This document shows, one piece after another, positions 16,425-23,982 of a stretch of DNA of 25,363 nt; the first letter of the stretch is position 1; the number at the start of each line of letters is the position of its first letter. The translations under genes were made by a program, and so were the position numbers. The notes under the pieces were generated by a model. The model saw only the letters and a program-made list of their open reading frames with translations. It was not told where the DNA came from and did no database searches. The stretch covers positions 1-25,363 of the forward strand of contig UQMA01000023.1 in NCBI GenBank assembly GCA_900542055.1. The letters are read 5' to 3'. The stretch is from an uncultured Azospirillum sp. Lineage in GTDB: Bacteria > Pseudomonadota > Alphaproteobacteria > RF32 > CAG-239.

Positions 16425-17621
16425 TTAGAATTTTAACCCTTTGCCGTTGAGAATATCCGTTCCCAATCGAGCACCAGACGCACCGGTTCCAAAAATATCC
16501 CCGCCCGTACCGGTAACATCTCTACCTTCTTTGGCAACATCATTAATTCCATCTAACGCTGCGCCAACTTTTGCACCTGCAGTACTATTTTTGGCCTCTT
16601 CTTGGAGTTGAGCAATTTTCTTGTTATTTGCCTCAACGTTATCCGGATTTTCCTTACTGTCTTTTCGCAGTTTTTCAATCTCACTGTTGATTTGATCCTG
16701 TTTTTTCTTATCAGTATAGTTCTCTCCGACTGTGGCAGCCACATTCTGAACATTGCCGGTAACATTTTGTACTGAATTTGATAAAACGCCTCCGGCATCC
16801 ATCACAGCACCGCCAGCATCCATAAGGTTAGCCAATTTTTCGCCGAAATTGCCGCCTTTTCCGATATTTTTCATAGCATTTTTAACATTTTTACCGGCAT
16901 TGATACCATTATCAACTGCTGTTTTGACATTTTTAGCAGCGGTATAAGCTGAAGACGCTGTGTTATAAGCTTTTTTACCTTCAGATGCTACTTTCTTTAT
17001 ACCATCTTTGAATTTTTGCCAGCCTGTGCGCGTGTCAACCTCAGTAGCTGATGTCGGAACATTGATATTTATTGACGAAGGATCAATTTTAGTCGGGTCT
17101 TGAACAAGACTTCCGAGACCAGGCTTTTTACCTACAACAGTAACACCGGCCAAAGTTCCTCCATCAAAAGTTCCATTACCGCTGATTCCAGTGCCGTCGC
17201 CAGCAGATTGAGGGCAAGCCCCAGCAGCGCAGTTGCCTTTAACCGTATCATCAGCGGCAGTTCCGTTGCTTGTTGACAAATAGTTTCCGTAACTCAATTC
17301 TTTCAGAGCCGTATTGTCTCCTGTAAAAAACGTTACAAATGGAGCAATCATAGAAACTAAGAATAAGCTGATGCAAATATTTGCCAGATGCTTGAAACTT
17401 ATTTTACCGAAAATAGCCGCAAAAGTAAAAGTGATAAGACCAATACCGCCGACTACATAAATGAGCATACGCAAATCTCTAAGAGTAGTTGCGACCTTAC
17501 TCCGCATTTTTTCAAAAATACCGGAAGCCGCTTCTGCATCAGCCACGCTCAAAATAATCACTGCAACAGATAAAAAGGCTATTAAAGAAATTTTATTTCC
17601 AAATTTTGCAAATTTTCTCAT
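16425..17621 (-). CDS. VirB2-like pilin-domain protein with long C-terminal extension
   Basis: 398 residues; AAGGAGG precedes the ATG. A signal peptide (about 1-32, ending A-E-A-A-S), a short amphipathic helix, and two membrane helices (about 51-72 and 76-98) joined by G-K-I-S-F-K reproduce the VirB2/TrbC layout of the two upstream genes. It then adds about 300 residues: a Cys pair (C131, C136), Gly/Thr-rich linker, Ala/Lys/Asn repeats (about 205-255), and a coiled coil (about 305-345) closely similar to one in the 450-residue protein at 9772-11124. VirB2 pilins are normally about 100-130 residues before processing. It may be a membrane-anchored minor pilin or an assembly factor; inference. 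Confidence 0.82.
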   Translation of the reverse strand: MRKFAKFGNKISLIAFLSVAVIILSVADAEAASGIFEKMRSKVATTLRDLRMLIYVVGGIGLITFTFAAIFGKISFKHLANICISLFLVSMIAPFVTFFTGDNTALKELSYGNYLSTSNGTAADDTVKGNCAAGACPQSAGDGTGISGNGTFDGGTLAGVTVVGKKPGLGSLVQDPTKIDPSSININVPTSATEVDTRTGWQKFKDGIKKVASEGKKAYNTASSAYTAAKNVKTAVDNGINAGKNVKNAMKNIGKGGNFGEKLANLMDAGGAVMDAGGVLSNSVQNVTGNVQNVAATVGENYTDKKKQDQINSEIEKLRKDSKENPDNVEANNKKIAQLQEEAKNSTAGAKVGAALDGINDVAKEGRDVTGTGGDIFGTGASGARLGTDILNGKGLKF

Positions 17622-17631
17622 AGTAACCTCC

Positions 17632-17979
17632 TTATTTCAATGTATCCGTAACATTTAACACATCCGCACCGACCATATATTGGATAATGCCGGAAGTTAA
17701 CGCGATAACCATCAAACCGATGATAATCGCTCCTAACCATTTCCAGTTAAAGTTGCCGAAAAATCCGCCGACAGCAATCGCGATAATACCAAAGCCGGAT
17801 ACGGCAAATATAATTTCGCGCATTCCCTGAAAGATTTCCCGTCCTTTTGCTGTAAGGTCCGAAAACAATCCGCTACCGGCAGCAGCAGCTGCAAAAGAAT
17901 TGGTTGCAAATAAAATTGAAGAAACGATGAACGCAACCAATGCCAATAAAATTATTTTCTTTAATTTTATGTACAACAT
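17632..17979 (-). CDS. VirB2/TrbC-like pilin (copy 2)
   Basis: 115 residues from the ATG at 17979, which has AAGGA a few nt upstream; a longer frame from a TTG at 17997 runs through this ribosome binding site and is unlikely. The signal peptide ends in S-F-A-A-A. After a short helix (F-S-D-L-T-A-K-G-R-E-I-F-Q-G-M) come two membrane helices connected by F-G-N-F-N-W-K-W, matching F-G-K-V-N-W-K-W of the first pilin. It is probably exported and processed to a major or minor subunit of the T4SS pilus. It ends 10 bp before the extended pilin. Confidence 0.85.
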   Translation of the reverse strand: MLYIKLKKIILLALVAFIVSSILFATNSFAAAAAGSGLFSDLTAKGREIFQGMREIIFAVSGFGIIAIAVGGFFGNFNWKWLGAIIIGLMVIALTSGIIQYMVGADVLNVTDTLK

Positions 17980-18013
17980 CTTCTTTTCCTTTCCCAAAAA
18001 ACTTTATTCTGAC

Positions 18014-18050
18014 AGGGGGCTTATCCTATGCCATGGCAGGATTGCCCCCT
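18014..18050 (-). other. Strong hairpin in mRNA between the first and second pilin genes
   Basis: AGGGGGC and GCCCCCT (18014-18020 with 18044-18050) form a 7-bp GC-rich stem, continued inside by ATCCT/AGGAT and a TGCCATGGCA palindrome at the tip. It starts about 13 nt after the first pilin's stop. On the transcribed (leftward) side no T-run follows, so it is better explained as a 3'-end stabiliser or processing site for the first pilin's message. The T-rich tract lies on the other side and would only act on rightward transcripts. Confidence 0.65.
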
Positions 18051-18062
18051 TTATTTTTCAGA

Positions 18063-18401
18063 TTACATGCTTGAAGCCTGGCTGAATGTATCCTGCAAAC
18101 CAGCGCTTGTACCAGCAGAGTATTGAACAACTGCGTTAGCAGCGGCCAAAATAGCCAAACCAACAGCCAAACCGGCAAACCATTTCCAGTTAACTTTACC
18201 GAAAATAGCCAAGAAGGCTACAGCTACCAAACCAAAACCACCGAGAACGAAGATGATTGATTTTACTTTTTCAAATACGTTTCTTGTTTTGGTCAAAGCA
18301 AGCCCCATAACATCATCAGCGGCTGCGTCGCCCATCATAGCAATAGTAACAACAAAAATCATTGCCACCATTGTCCAGATATTTTTCTTAATAAATTGCA
18401 T
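18063..18401 (-). CDS. virB2: VirB2/TrbC-like pilin (copy 1), first gene of the T4SS operon
   Basis: 112 residues; AGGAG precedes the ATG. A signal sequence (about 1-28, ending D-A-A-A-D) is followed by an amphipathic Thr/Lys helix, a membrane helix (about 47-66), the turn F-G-K-V-N-W-K-W and a second membrane helix (about 75-92), then a short Ser/Gln tail. This is the canonical VirB2 topology. As promoter-proximal gene with a strong ribosome binding site and a hairpin after its stop, it is the best candidate for the major pilin. Confidence 0.88.
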   Translation of the reverse strand: MQFIKKNIWTMVAMIFVVTIAMMGDAAADDVMGLALTKTRNVFEKVKSIIFVLGGFGLVAVAFLAIFGKVNWKWFAGLAVGLAILAAANAVVQYSAGTSAGLQDTFSQASSM

Positions 18402-18475
18402 AGTTTTTCTCCTAATTAATTAAAAGTACTTTTTATACACTTTTAGAATACCTGATTTTAAGCAAAAATACCAGC

Positions 18476-18481
18476 ATTATA
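18476..18481 (-). promoter_or_regulatory. Candidate -10 box of the T4SS operon
   Basis: The reverse complement reads TATAAT, a perfect sigma-70 -10 box. The hexamer 17 bp upstream (GTTAAT) is a poor -35, so activation by another factor is possible. The predicted transcript would begin near 18469, giving a leader of about 70 nt before the first pilin. Confidence 0.45.
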
Positions 18482-18629
18482 ATAAAATCCAGTTTTTTAT
18501 TAACATATTGTATTTAATATATATTTTTCTCCTGTAACAAAAAATTCATAGTAAGAAAACGGCATTTTTCGGCATTTTATACATATAAAAAACACTCGTT
18601 TTCAAGAGTCATTATTAATATATATACGG

Positions 18630-18720
18630 TTGCAGCAACCCCTCTGCAATTATTAAGAAAAGGTAAATAAATACTTGCAAAATTACAGATTTTAATTTAT
18701 TGTTAACTTTCAGAGGGGTT
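18630..18720 (+). promoter_or_regulatory. Inverted repeat that can mask the ribosome binding site of the OmpA-like gene
   Basis: AACCCCTCTG (18637-18646) is the exact complement of CAGAGGGGTT (18711-18720), and the latter contains the ribosome binding site of the gene at 18727. The left arm also lies in its own hairpin, TTGCAG (18630-18635) with CTGCAA (18644-18649), whose loop exposes CAACCCCT. In an RNA starting upstream of 18630 these are two exclusive folds. Alternatively the arms, 74 bp apart centre to centre (about seven helical turns), are operator half-sites. Confidence 0.5.
18675..18703 (+). promoter_or_regulatory. Candidate promoter for the OmpA-like/pilus genes
   Basis: TTGCAA (18675-18680), a 17-bp spacer and TATTGT (18698-18703) resemble sigma-70 boxes. 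The start point would be near 18710, leaving a very short leader and excluding the left arm of the inverted repeat at 18637. A second, weaker candidate is TTTTCA (18599-18604) with TATATA (18621-18626), which would include most of it. Confidence 0.4.
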
Positions 18721-18726
18721 AAGATT

Positions 18727-20325
18727 ATGAAGAAGACGTTAAAGATATTTTTAACTAGTTTTGCGCTTTCTTCGTTTGCAATTTGGACTGCAGACGAGCT
18801 GTTTCTTTCTGTGTCCTCAAACCAAAACCAACCGATTGAAATTCCACAAAAAAATATTGCTCTTTTCTTTCAAAATCAAAGTCAGAACTTTCCGGCTTTA
18901 GCTGTTAAAGGTGTAAAAGAGGAAAAATTAGCGACCATTATTCCGGTGGTTTCAAAAGAAGATTCTGATATAAATGTCAATGATTATGCGAGTCTTTTTG
19001 CTTTGCCTAACAACGCTCCCGCCGTTAATATTTCTTCGGTAGAAGATGTTGCCGATATTCCTTTGGAATACGGAGCACCTAAAAAAATTAAGAAAAACGA
19101 GAAAAAAGAAGATATTGCAAAAGCGATTCTGCCAGTTAAGAAAACAATTGCCGAACAGGTTGAAAAACATTCTGATTTAAGTAATTTTAAATCCGATTCC
19201 TCAAACGCTGTCAGAGAAAATACACCTGAAAAAGCTGACAATATAAGCAAAAAAGAAGAAATCAAATTAGCTCAAGTCTCTTTACCTGCAGCAAATCTGG
19301 AAATCGACACTCAAAGTCAGACTAATATAGAGTCGGACAGCGATATTATACCTATTGAAAACGGACAAGCTCAGAAAGAAGAAAAAGTAGAAATCGTAAA
19401 CAATGCTCCAATGAGTCAAGTAGCTATGGCCGGTCCGCAAATAACAGTTGACACGCTGGCCATCGAACAAAAAGAAGCCGAAGAACAGCCTCAAAAACGT
19501 GAATGGCACGCAATGCCAACGGTTAACAACGATAACCCTTGGGTTGTTGCAAAAGGAAATCAGTATGCAAAAAACAGCAAAATTGTTGAGGATTTTGCCG
19601 ATATAAGCACTGATGCAGAAATAGAAAATTTATTGGCTCCTAAAAAAATGGAAGAGGAAGGCAAAGAAGTTCAAACTGCTGAAATGGTTAAAAACATCTT
19701 GATTCCGATTCCTGAAGATATCCTTAATGATAAAAATTTAACACCGCAATTAGTTTCGCCTAAAAAATCTGAAATCGAAACTTATGCGGAATCGGATGTT
19801 GATGAAAATGAAGATAAAGACGAAGGTTCAACTTTATTAAAAAGTATTACCTCAATATTCAGCAGTTCTTCAGATTCAAAAGATTCCGATGCTGCTGATG
19901 AAGACGCAGGCGAAAGCAAAAGCAGACGCAAAAAAGGACTTTTTGCAGCATTCAGCGAAGATAAAGCTGCGACCAAAATTCTTCCGGCTGAAATGAAATT
20001 GGCATTTCAACCCGGTCGCGCAGAGATTTCGGGTCAGACATTGCGGTGGATACAGGCTTTTGCCAACAAAGCTGCTGAAGATCCTGATGTTATCTTAGAA
20101 ATAAGAATCGACAAAAACAGCTCTTACGCCTTGCAGCAACGCCGTTTAGACCTTCTTCATACAATTTTAAACAGTAAGGGTATAGACGGAGGAAAAGTAA
20201 ATACCGTGTTTACATCGCGTGAACCTAATTCCTTTATTATCAGGACATTACGTTTAAGTGATAACAGCCATAGCAGGCCTGTAAAAATAAACCAGAGAAA
20301 AAGCGCTAACTACCAGACATGGTAA
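18727..20325 (+). CDS. Exported protein with C-terminal OmpA-like domain, first gene of the pilus-side cluster
   Basis: 532 residues from the ATG at 18727, which has GAGGGG about 9 nt upstream; the frame can be extended to a TTG at 18700 that overlaps the promoter and is less likely. An N-terminal hydrophobic signal or anchor (about 5-24) is followed by about 390 residues of acidic, Glu/Lys/Asp-rich, apparently disordered sequence with few hydrophobic stretches. The C-terminal about 419-510 resembles an OmpA-like peptidoglycan-binding fold: L-A-F-Q-P-G-R-A-E-I-S near its start and L-Q-Q-R-R-L-D-L-L in the binding-helix position. A long tether ending in a wall-binding domain would fit anchoring of the pilus or secretion apparatus. 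No named R64 pil gene matches. Confidence 0.8.
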   Translation: MKKTLKIFLTSFALSSFAIWTADELFLSVSSNQNQPIEIPQKNIALFFQNQSQNFPALAVKGVKEEKLATIIPVVSKEDSDINVNDYASLFALPNNAPAVNISSVEDVADIPLEYGAPKKIKKNEKKEDIAKAILPVKKTIAEQVEKHSDLSNFKSDSSNAVRENTPEKADNISKKEEIKLAQVSLPAANLEIDTQSQTNIESDSDIIPIENGQAQKEEKVEIVNNAPMSQVAMAGPQITVDTLAIEQKEAEEQPQKREWHAMPTVNNDNPWVVAKGNQYAKNSKIVEDFADISTDAEIENLLAPKKMEEEGKEVQTAEMVKNILIPIPEDILNDKNLTPQLVSPKKSEIETYAESDVDENEDKDEGSTLLKSITSIFSSSSDSKDSDAADEDAGESKSRRKKGLFAAFSEDKAATKILPAEMKLAFQPGRAEISGQTLRWIQAFANKAAEDPDVILEIRIDKNSSYALQQRRLDLLHTILNSKGIDGGKVNTVFTSREPNSFIIRTLRLSDNSHSRPVKINQRKSANYQTW

Positions 20326-20340
20326 TTTTTGCAAAGTTTC

Positions 20341-20368
20341 TTGATTATTTTTTTTCAGCTTGTATTAT
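20341..20368 (+). promoter_or_regulatory. Candidate promoter before the TcpQ/PilL-like gene
   Basis: TTGATT (20341-20346), a 16-bp spacer and TATTAT (20363-20368) lie in the 87-bp gap after the OmpA-like gene. There is no terminator hairpin in the gap, so the downstream pilus genes may be transcribed both from here and by read-through. Confidence 0.4.
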
Positions 20369-20412
20369 GATAAAAAAATTATGATTAAAAAACAACTTGG
20401 GAAACACAAAAA

Positions 20413-21120
20413 ATGAGCTACAAATTTCTTTTATCAGCCGGTTTTTTAGGAGTTCTGTTTGTATCTGGTTGTGCCAGCGACAATGGATCCGAATATGATT
20501 ATTCGGCACCGCAACAGCCGGTTGCAACTGTTAGACAGTCTTGTCCTTCAGCCCAATATCCCGATGCTTACGACGCAAAATGCACTGCGGAAGATGAATT
20601 TGTTAATTACACCAAAGTTGCCGCCGATTATCGAGAATTTGGCGAACGCACGCCGCGTGACCATATGGTTGTAAACGGCGGCGCCGGTAGCAATATGTCT
20701 GCAACAATTCCACCGACGGTTGAAGGTGAAGTTATTGATTATGAAACAGAAGTTGCCGTAACAGACAATGGAAACGGCTCCGATGATGCTGAAATTTTAG
20801 CTGAAGAAGAAACAACGGTTGATGAAGAAAACGGATATGCAGCTGATGATCCAGTTGAAGACTGGTTGGCTGAAGAAGGAAAAAGTCTTAAAGGTATTTT
20901 AACCGAATGGTGCGATCGTTCAGGTTGGAGATTGGTATGGAATTCGAATCGCAACTACACTCTGACAGCTGGCGCAATGTTCCGCGGACGTTTTGCCGAT
21001 GTAAGCTCAGCTTTGGTCAGAGCCTTTGCAAGAGCGCGTCCGGCTCCGATTGCCACTTTTTATAAAGGAAACCGCGTCTTGGTAATCGAGACTATGGAGG
21101 ATGAAAATGCGTATGAATAA
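20413..21120 (+). CDS. pilL: TcpQ/PilL-type type IVB pilus lipoprotein
   Basis: 235 residues. The signal ends in a lipobox F-V-S-G-C (Cys20). A Tyr/Asp-rich and then strongly acidic linker (about 21-145) leads to a C-terminal TcpQ/PilL domain (about 146-226): W-L-A-E-E-G-K-S-L-K-G-I-L, W-C-D-R-S-G-W-R-L-V-W, Y-T-L-T-A-G, F-R-G-R-F-A-D-V and Y-K-G-N-R-V-L-V-I. This domain assists the outer-membrane secretin of type IVB pili (TcpQ with TcpC; the C-terminus of R64 PilL). The end overlaps the PilN start. The ribosome binding site (GGGAA) is weak and 9 nt from the start. The gene symbol is by domain only; R64 PilL is longer. Confidence 0.85.
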   Translation: MSYKFLLSAGFLGVLFVSGCASDNGSEYDYSAPQQPVATVRQSCPSAQYPDAYDAKCTAEDEFVNYTKVAADYREFGERTPRDHMVVNGGAGSNMSATIPPTVEGEVIDYETEVAVTDNGNGSDDAEILAEEETTVDEENGYAADDPVEDWLAEEGKSLKGILTEWCDRSGWRLVWNSNRNYTLTAGAMFRGRFADVSSALVRAFARARPAPIATFYKGNRVLVIETMEDENAYE

Positions 21121-22705
21121 ATGGATTAAATACAGTTTAGGCTTGTTTTTTGTCGCACTTGCAGGAGCTTGCTCTGTTGCTACAAGTATGGATGCCGAAC
21201 TAGAAAGAGAAACGGCAGCGACATCAGAATTGAAAGAAAAAGCCAAAGCTCCGGCTGAAATTGCCCCTAACGACGTGGTTAGAGTGAAAGAAGATATTTG
21301 GCTCGGCGATAAAAGCGAAGTTGAATATGACGGTTCTCCGCTTCCTGCCTATTTGGAGGCCAAAGAAGGCATTACTTTAATCAGCAATCGTCCGATTACT
21401 CTGTTTGAAATCGGAGATATGATTAATAAAATCACCTCTTTGAAAGTAAGATATGCTTCTCATTTGGAAGAAGATTTAATTAAAAATGCCGAAGATAATG
21501 AACCAACTCCTGACAGCATGAATGCTCATTGGGCTGCTCCGGGGAAAATGTTGGTTTCATACCGCGGACCATTAAGCGGATTGCTGGATGAAGTTTCATC
21601 TCGTTTTGGTTTGTGGTGGAAATATGAAAAAGGTGAAATTTACTTTTATAAATTTGTAAGCAAAACATTTGTTTTGTACAGTTTACCAACAAAACAAAGC
21701 GTATCCAATGATATTGGCGGTTCTTCAACCGACTCAGGCAGCGGCGGTTCATCTTCTGTGAAATTATCGTCATCTGCAGAATTGGAATTGTGGAAAAGCA
21801 TTGAAGATTCTATAAAATCAATGATTAGCGATGATGCTAAATTGTCGCTTGATTCGGCAAACGGAACAATTTCATTAACGGCTACTCCGGCAGAAATTAA
21901 AAAAGTTGCTCATTACATTAATGAACAAAATGCACGTTTGTCGCGTTTGGTCGCCATCAGTGTTAAAGTATTGCAGGTCAATATTTCCGACTCCGATACA
22001 TTCGGTTTGGATTTCAAGGCTGCTTTTGATGATGGAGGAACCCAAATTGGTATAGCGAGCGCATACAACGGTTTGGCCGAAGATATCGCCCAAAACCTGA
22101 CAATGCAGATTATGCCGGGGAACTGGAATATAAACACAAGCATTCAGGCTTTGTCAAAGCGTAATACTACAAACTTGATCACCAGCGGTACTGTTACGAC
22201 AATGAACAATAAACCGGCTCCTATTCAAGTGGTTAAAAAACAGAATTATATTTCTGAAATTACCAAAACAAACAGCGGCGGAGACAATGACAGCTATGAC
22301 TTGTCTACTGAAACAGAAGAAATTGAAACCGGTTTTACTATGAGTGTTTTGCCTAGAATTTTGGAACACGGCCGTATGATGTTGGCATTTAATTTGACTC
22401 TGTCTGATTTGCTTGAACTTCAAAAAGTAGACCTTGGCAGCGGCGGCGGTGAATATATTCAAAACCCGATTATAGAATCACGCGGTTTTTCACAGGAAGT
22501 TGCTCTTAAATCAGGCGAATCTTTGGTTCTTACCGGTTATGAACGCGTTGAAAACGGCGCAACCAAAACCGGTGTGGGCTCAGCTACAAATTCGCTGTTA
22601 GGCGGTTCGGCTGTTGCTGAAAAAACCAGAAGCATGTTGATTATTATTTTAACTCCAGTTGTGCTTGAGTCTCCGTTAAATCCGGAAACCCGCGTGCACA
22701 ACTAA
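21107..22705 (+). CDS. pilN: PilN-family type IVB pilus secretin
   Basis: 532 residues from the ATG at 21107, placed 6 nt after GGAGG; the ATG at 21101 touches the GGAGG and is unlikely. A lipoprotein-type signal (A-L-A-G-A-C) is followed by N-domains (about 60-275), including P-I-T-L-F-E-I-G-D-M-I and V-S-Y-R-G-P-L-S-G-L-L-D-E-V, typical of the PilN/BfpB group, and a Gly/Ser-rich loop (about 206-220). The secretin domain (about 285-525) contains F-G-L-D-F-K, G-T-V-T-T-M-N-N-K-P-A-P and G-E-S-L-V-L-T-G-Y-E. It forms the outer-membrane pore through which the pilus passes. It overlaps the TcpQ-like gene by 14 bp and is followed by PilO after 17 bp, as in R64-type pil operons, but with no PilM-like gene in between. 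Confidence 0.93.
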   Translation: MRMNKWIKYSLGLFFVALAGACSVATSMDAELERETAATSELKEKAKAPAEIAPNDVVRVKEDIWLGDKSEVEYDGSPLPAYLEAKEGITLISNRPITLFEIGDMINKITSLKVRYASHLEEDLIKNAEDNEPTPDSMNAHWAAPGKMLVSYRGPLSGLLDEVSSRFGLWWKYEKGEIYFYKFVSKTFVLYSLPTKQSVSNDIGGSSTDSGSGGSSSVKLSSSAELELWKSIEDSIKSMISDDAKLSLDSANGTISLTATPAEIKKVAHYINEQNARLSRLVAISVKVLQVNISDSDTFGLDFKAAFDDGGTQIGIASAYNGLAEDIAQNLTMQIMPGNWNINTSIQALSKRNTTNLITSGTVTTMNNKPAPIQVVKKQNYISEITKTNSGGDNDSYDLSTETEEIETGFTMSVLPRILEHGRMMLAFNLTLSDLLELQKVDLGSGGGEYIQNPIIESRGFSQEVALKSGESLVLTGYERVENGATKTGVGSATNSLLGGSAVAEKTRSMLIIILTPVVLESPLNPETRVHN

Positions 22706-22722
22706 ACTAAGAGGAAACAAGA

Positions 22723-23982
22723 GTGGTAGAAGACGCAAACATAGTAGATGGCAATGATGGCAGCCGGACATGGGGTTCAAGCATCTATGTCGATGGTATC
22801 GAATATGCCACAAGCCTGTTTTGGCAGTCTTTGCAAAATCAGGATAATCCTCAGCCGGAAGTTATTGAATCTTCACAAGGCGTTTTGGAAGGAGCTGACT
22901 TATTTTGTATAAAAAAAGGCAAGACCCCGCAATTCGGTATTTGCGTGTCGGGAGACGGATATAAAGCGAATGAATTTGTAGGCGCTCCCACAGTAGCTAC
23001 CGCGCTTGCCGATCAGCCTTCTTTTGTCGCCGTTTTCAAAGTGGATAACGGTTGGTGGTATGTCTGCGTCCGTGACGACGTTATTTTAGCAAACGGCGAT
23101 ATGCTGTATCTGTCGGAAGAAGATGCCAAAAAGCAATTTATGAGCATGTTAATGGTTCCGGATTGGAGACTGAAAATTGCGCCTCCGGAATGGGGAATCG
23201 AAGATACTTTATATCCTGATATTGCTGACATTATGCAGCGCGGAAATAGAGTGCGTCTGCAAAAAATCAATGTAAAAGGAAAGATGTTTTACGCAATTGC
23301 CGGTGCGGTTGCATTTGTTGCTCTATACGTGGTCTACAAATTGTTTATGATGCTTTTTGAAGCACCACCTGCTCCTGTGATTGTACCTATTCAGCCTAAA
23401 GTAGCGGCTCAGCCAGAAGTTCCGCCGGAACCAAAACCATGGGAAAATTTGCCGGTGCAAGATACTATTATGCAGCGTTGCTATGCCAACACAATGCAAT
23501 TTATTAAAATTTTGCCTCCAGGGTGGAAAATTGGTCAAATCAATTGTTCGTTGGGTGGTACAAGCTCTTCTTGGACAAGGGAATTCGGACGTATTTCTAT
23601 TATTGATAAAGCATTAACAGACTCCGGCGTTGACTTTTCGGCTCGTTCTATTGCTGCTGACGGCAATGCTGTTATGGCTGCAATTTCTATGGGAGCAATT
23701 GACACCGAAAATTCTGAACCCAATAAAAATATGGTTGATTTGAAGAATACTTTAAATGACTTTTTCCAGTCAATCGGGCAGTCTGTGGCTTTGACTGATT
23801 ATACATACACATCACCGCAACAGAATGTTTACCGTTCAGTCAAATTTAAATTTTCGTCAGGATATAATCCTCGCGTTTGGAGCAATTTATTAACAAAATT
23901 CTCAGGTCTTGAGATGAATACAATACAATACAACCCAGATACTGGGGTTTGGGATTATGAAGGAGCTATCTATGCGTTATAG
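22723..23982 (+). CDS. pilO: PilO-family type IVB pilus inner-membrane protein
   Basis: 419 residues with a GTG start at 22723 and GAGG 8 nt upstream. There is no signal peptide. A cytoplasmic N-terminal domain (about 10-180) with V-D-G-I-E-Y-A-T-S-L-F-W-Q-S-L, G-W-W-Y-V-C-V-R-D and G-D-M-L-Y-L-S-E-E-D-A matches the PilO2 type. One membrane helix lies at about 187-212, then a Pro-rich linker (about 213-245) and a periplasmic C-terminal domain with two Cys near the start. PilO links the cytoplasmic motor complex to the periplasmic PilP/PilN parts. Its end overlaps the start of the next gene by 11 bp. Confidence 0.9.
   Translation: MVEDANIVDGNDGSRTWGSSIYVDGIEYATSLFWQSLQNQDNPQPEVIESSQGVLEGADLFCIKKGKTPQFGICVSGDGYKANEFVGAPTVATALADQPSFVAVFKVDNGWWYVCVRDDVILANGDMLYLSEEDAKKQFMSMLMVPDWRLKIAPPEWGIEDTLYPDIADIMQRGNRVRLQKINVKGKMFYAIAGAVAFVALYVVYKLFMMLFEAPPAPVIVPIQPKVAAQPEVPPEPKPWENLPVQDTIMQRCYANTMQFIKILPPGWKIGQINCSLGGTSSSWTREFGRISIIDKALTDSGVDFSARSIAADGNAVMAAISMGAIDTENSEPNKNMVDLKNTLNDFFQSIGQSVALTDYTYTSPQQNVYRSVKFKFSSGYNPRVWSNLLTKFSGLEMNTIQYNPDTGVWDYEGAIYAL

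Larger units (their letters stand above)
18402..18726. other. Divergent intergenic control region
   Basis: About 325 bp without a gene separates the leftward T4SS operon from the rightward pilus-side genes. It is very AT-rich. It contains a TATAAT box facing left (18476-18481), candidate promoter boxes facing right (18675-18703), a GGCATTTT tandem repeat (18561-18578), a hairpin TTGCAG/CTGCAA (18630-18649) and the 10-bp inverted repeat described separately. A shared regulator acting on both clusters is plausible but unproven. Confidence 0.8.

Noticed and set aside
18014..18050. Hairpin between pilins 1 and 2 as an intrinsic terminator of the operon
   Set aside because: The T-rich tract is on the wrong side for leftward transcription, and the next pilin begins only about 35 bp further on.
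18499..18535. A second AGGAGAAAAA ribosome-binding-like sequence on the minus strand upstream of the first pilin
   Set aside because: The nearest ATG is about 20 nt away and opens only a 9-codon frame; no gene follows.
20381..20416. An 11-codon leader frame overlapping the start of the TcpQ-like gene (ATGA)
   Set aside because: It has no ribosome binding site and is very short; a coupled leader peptide is possible but cannot be supported.
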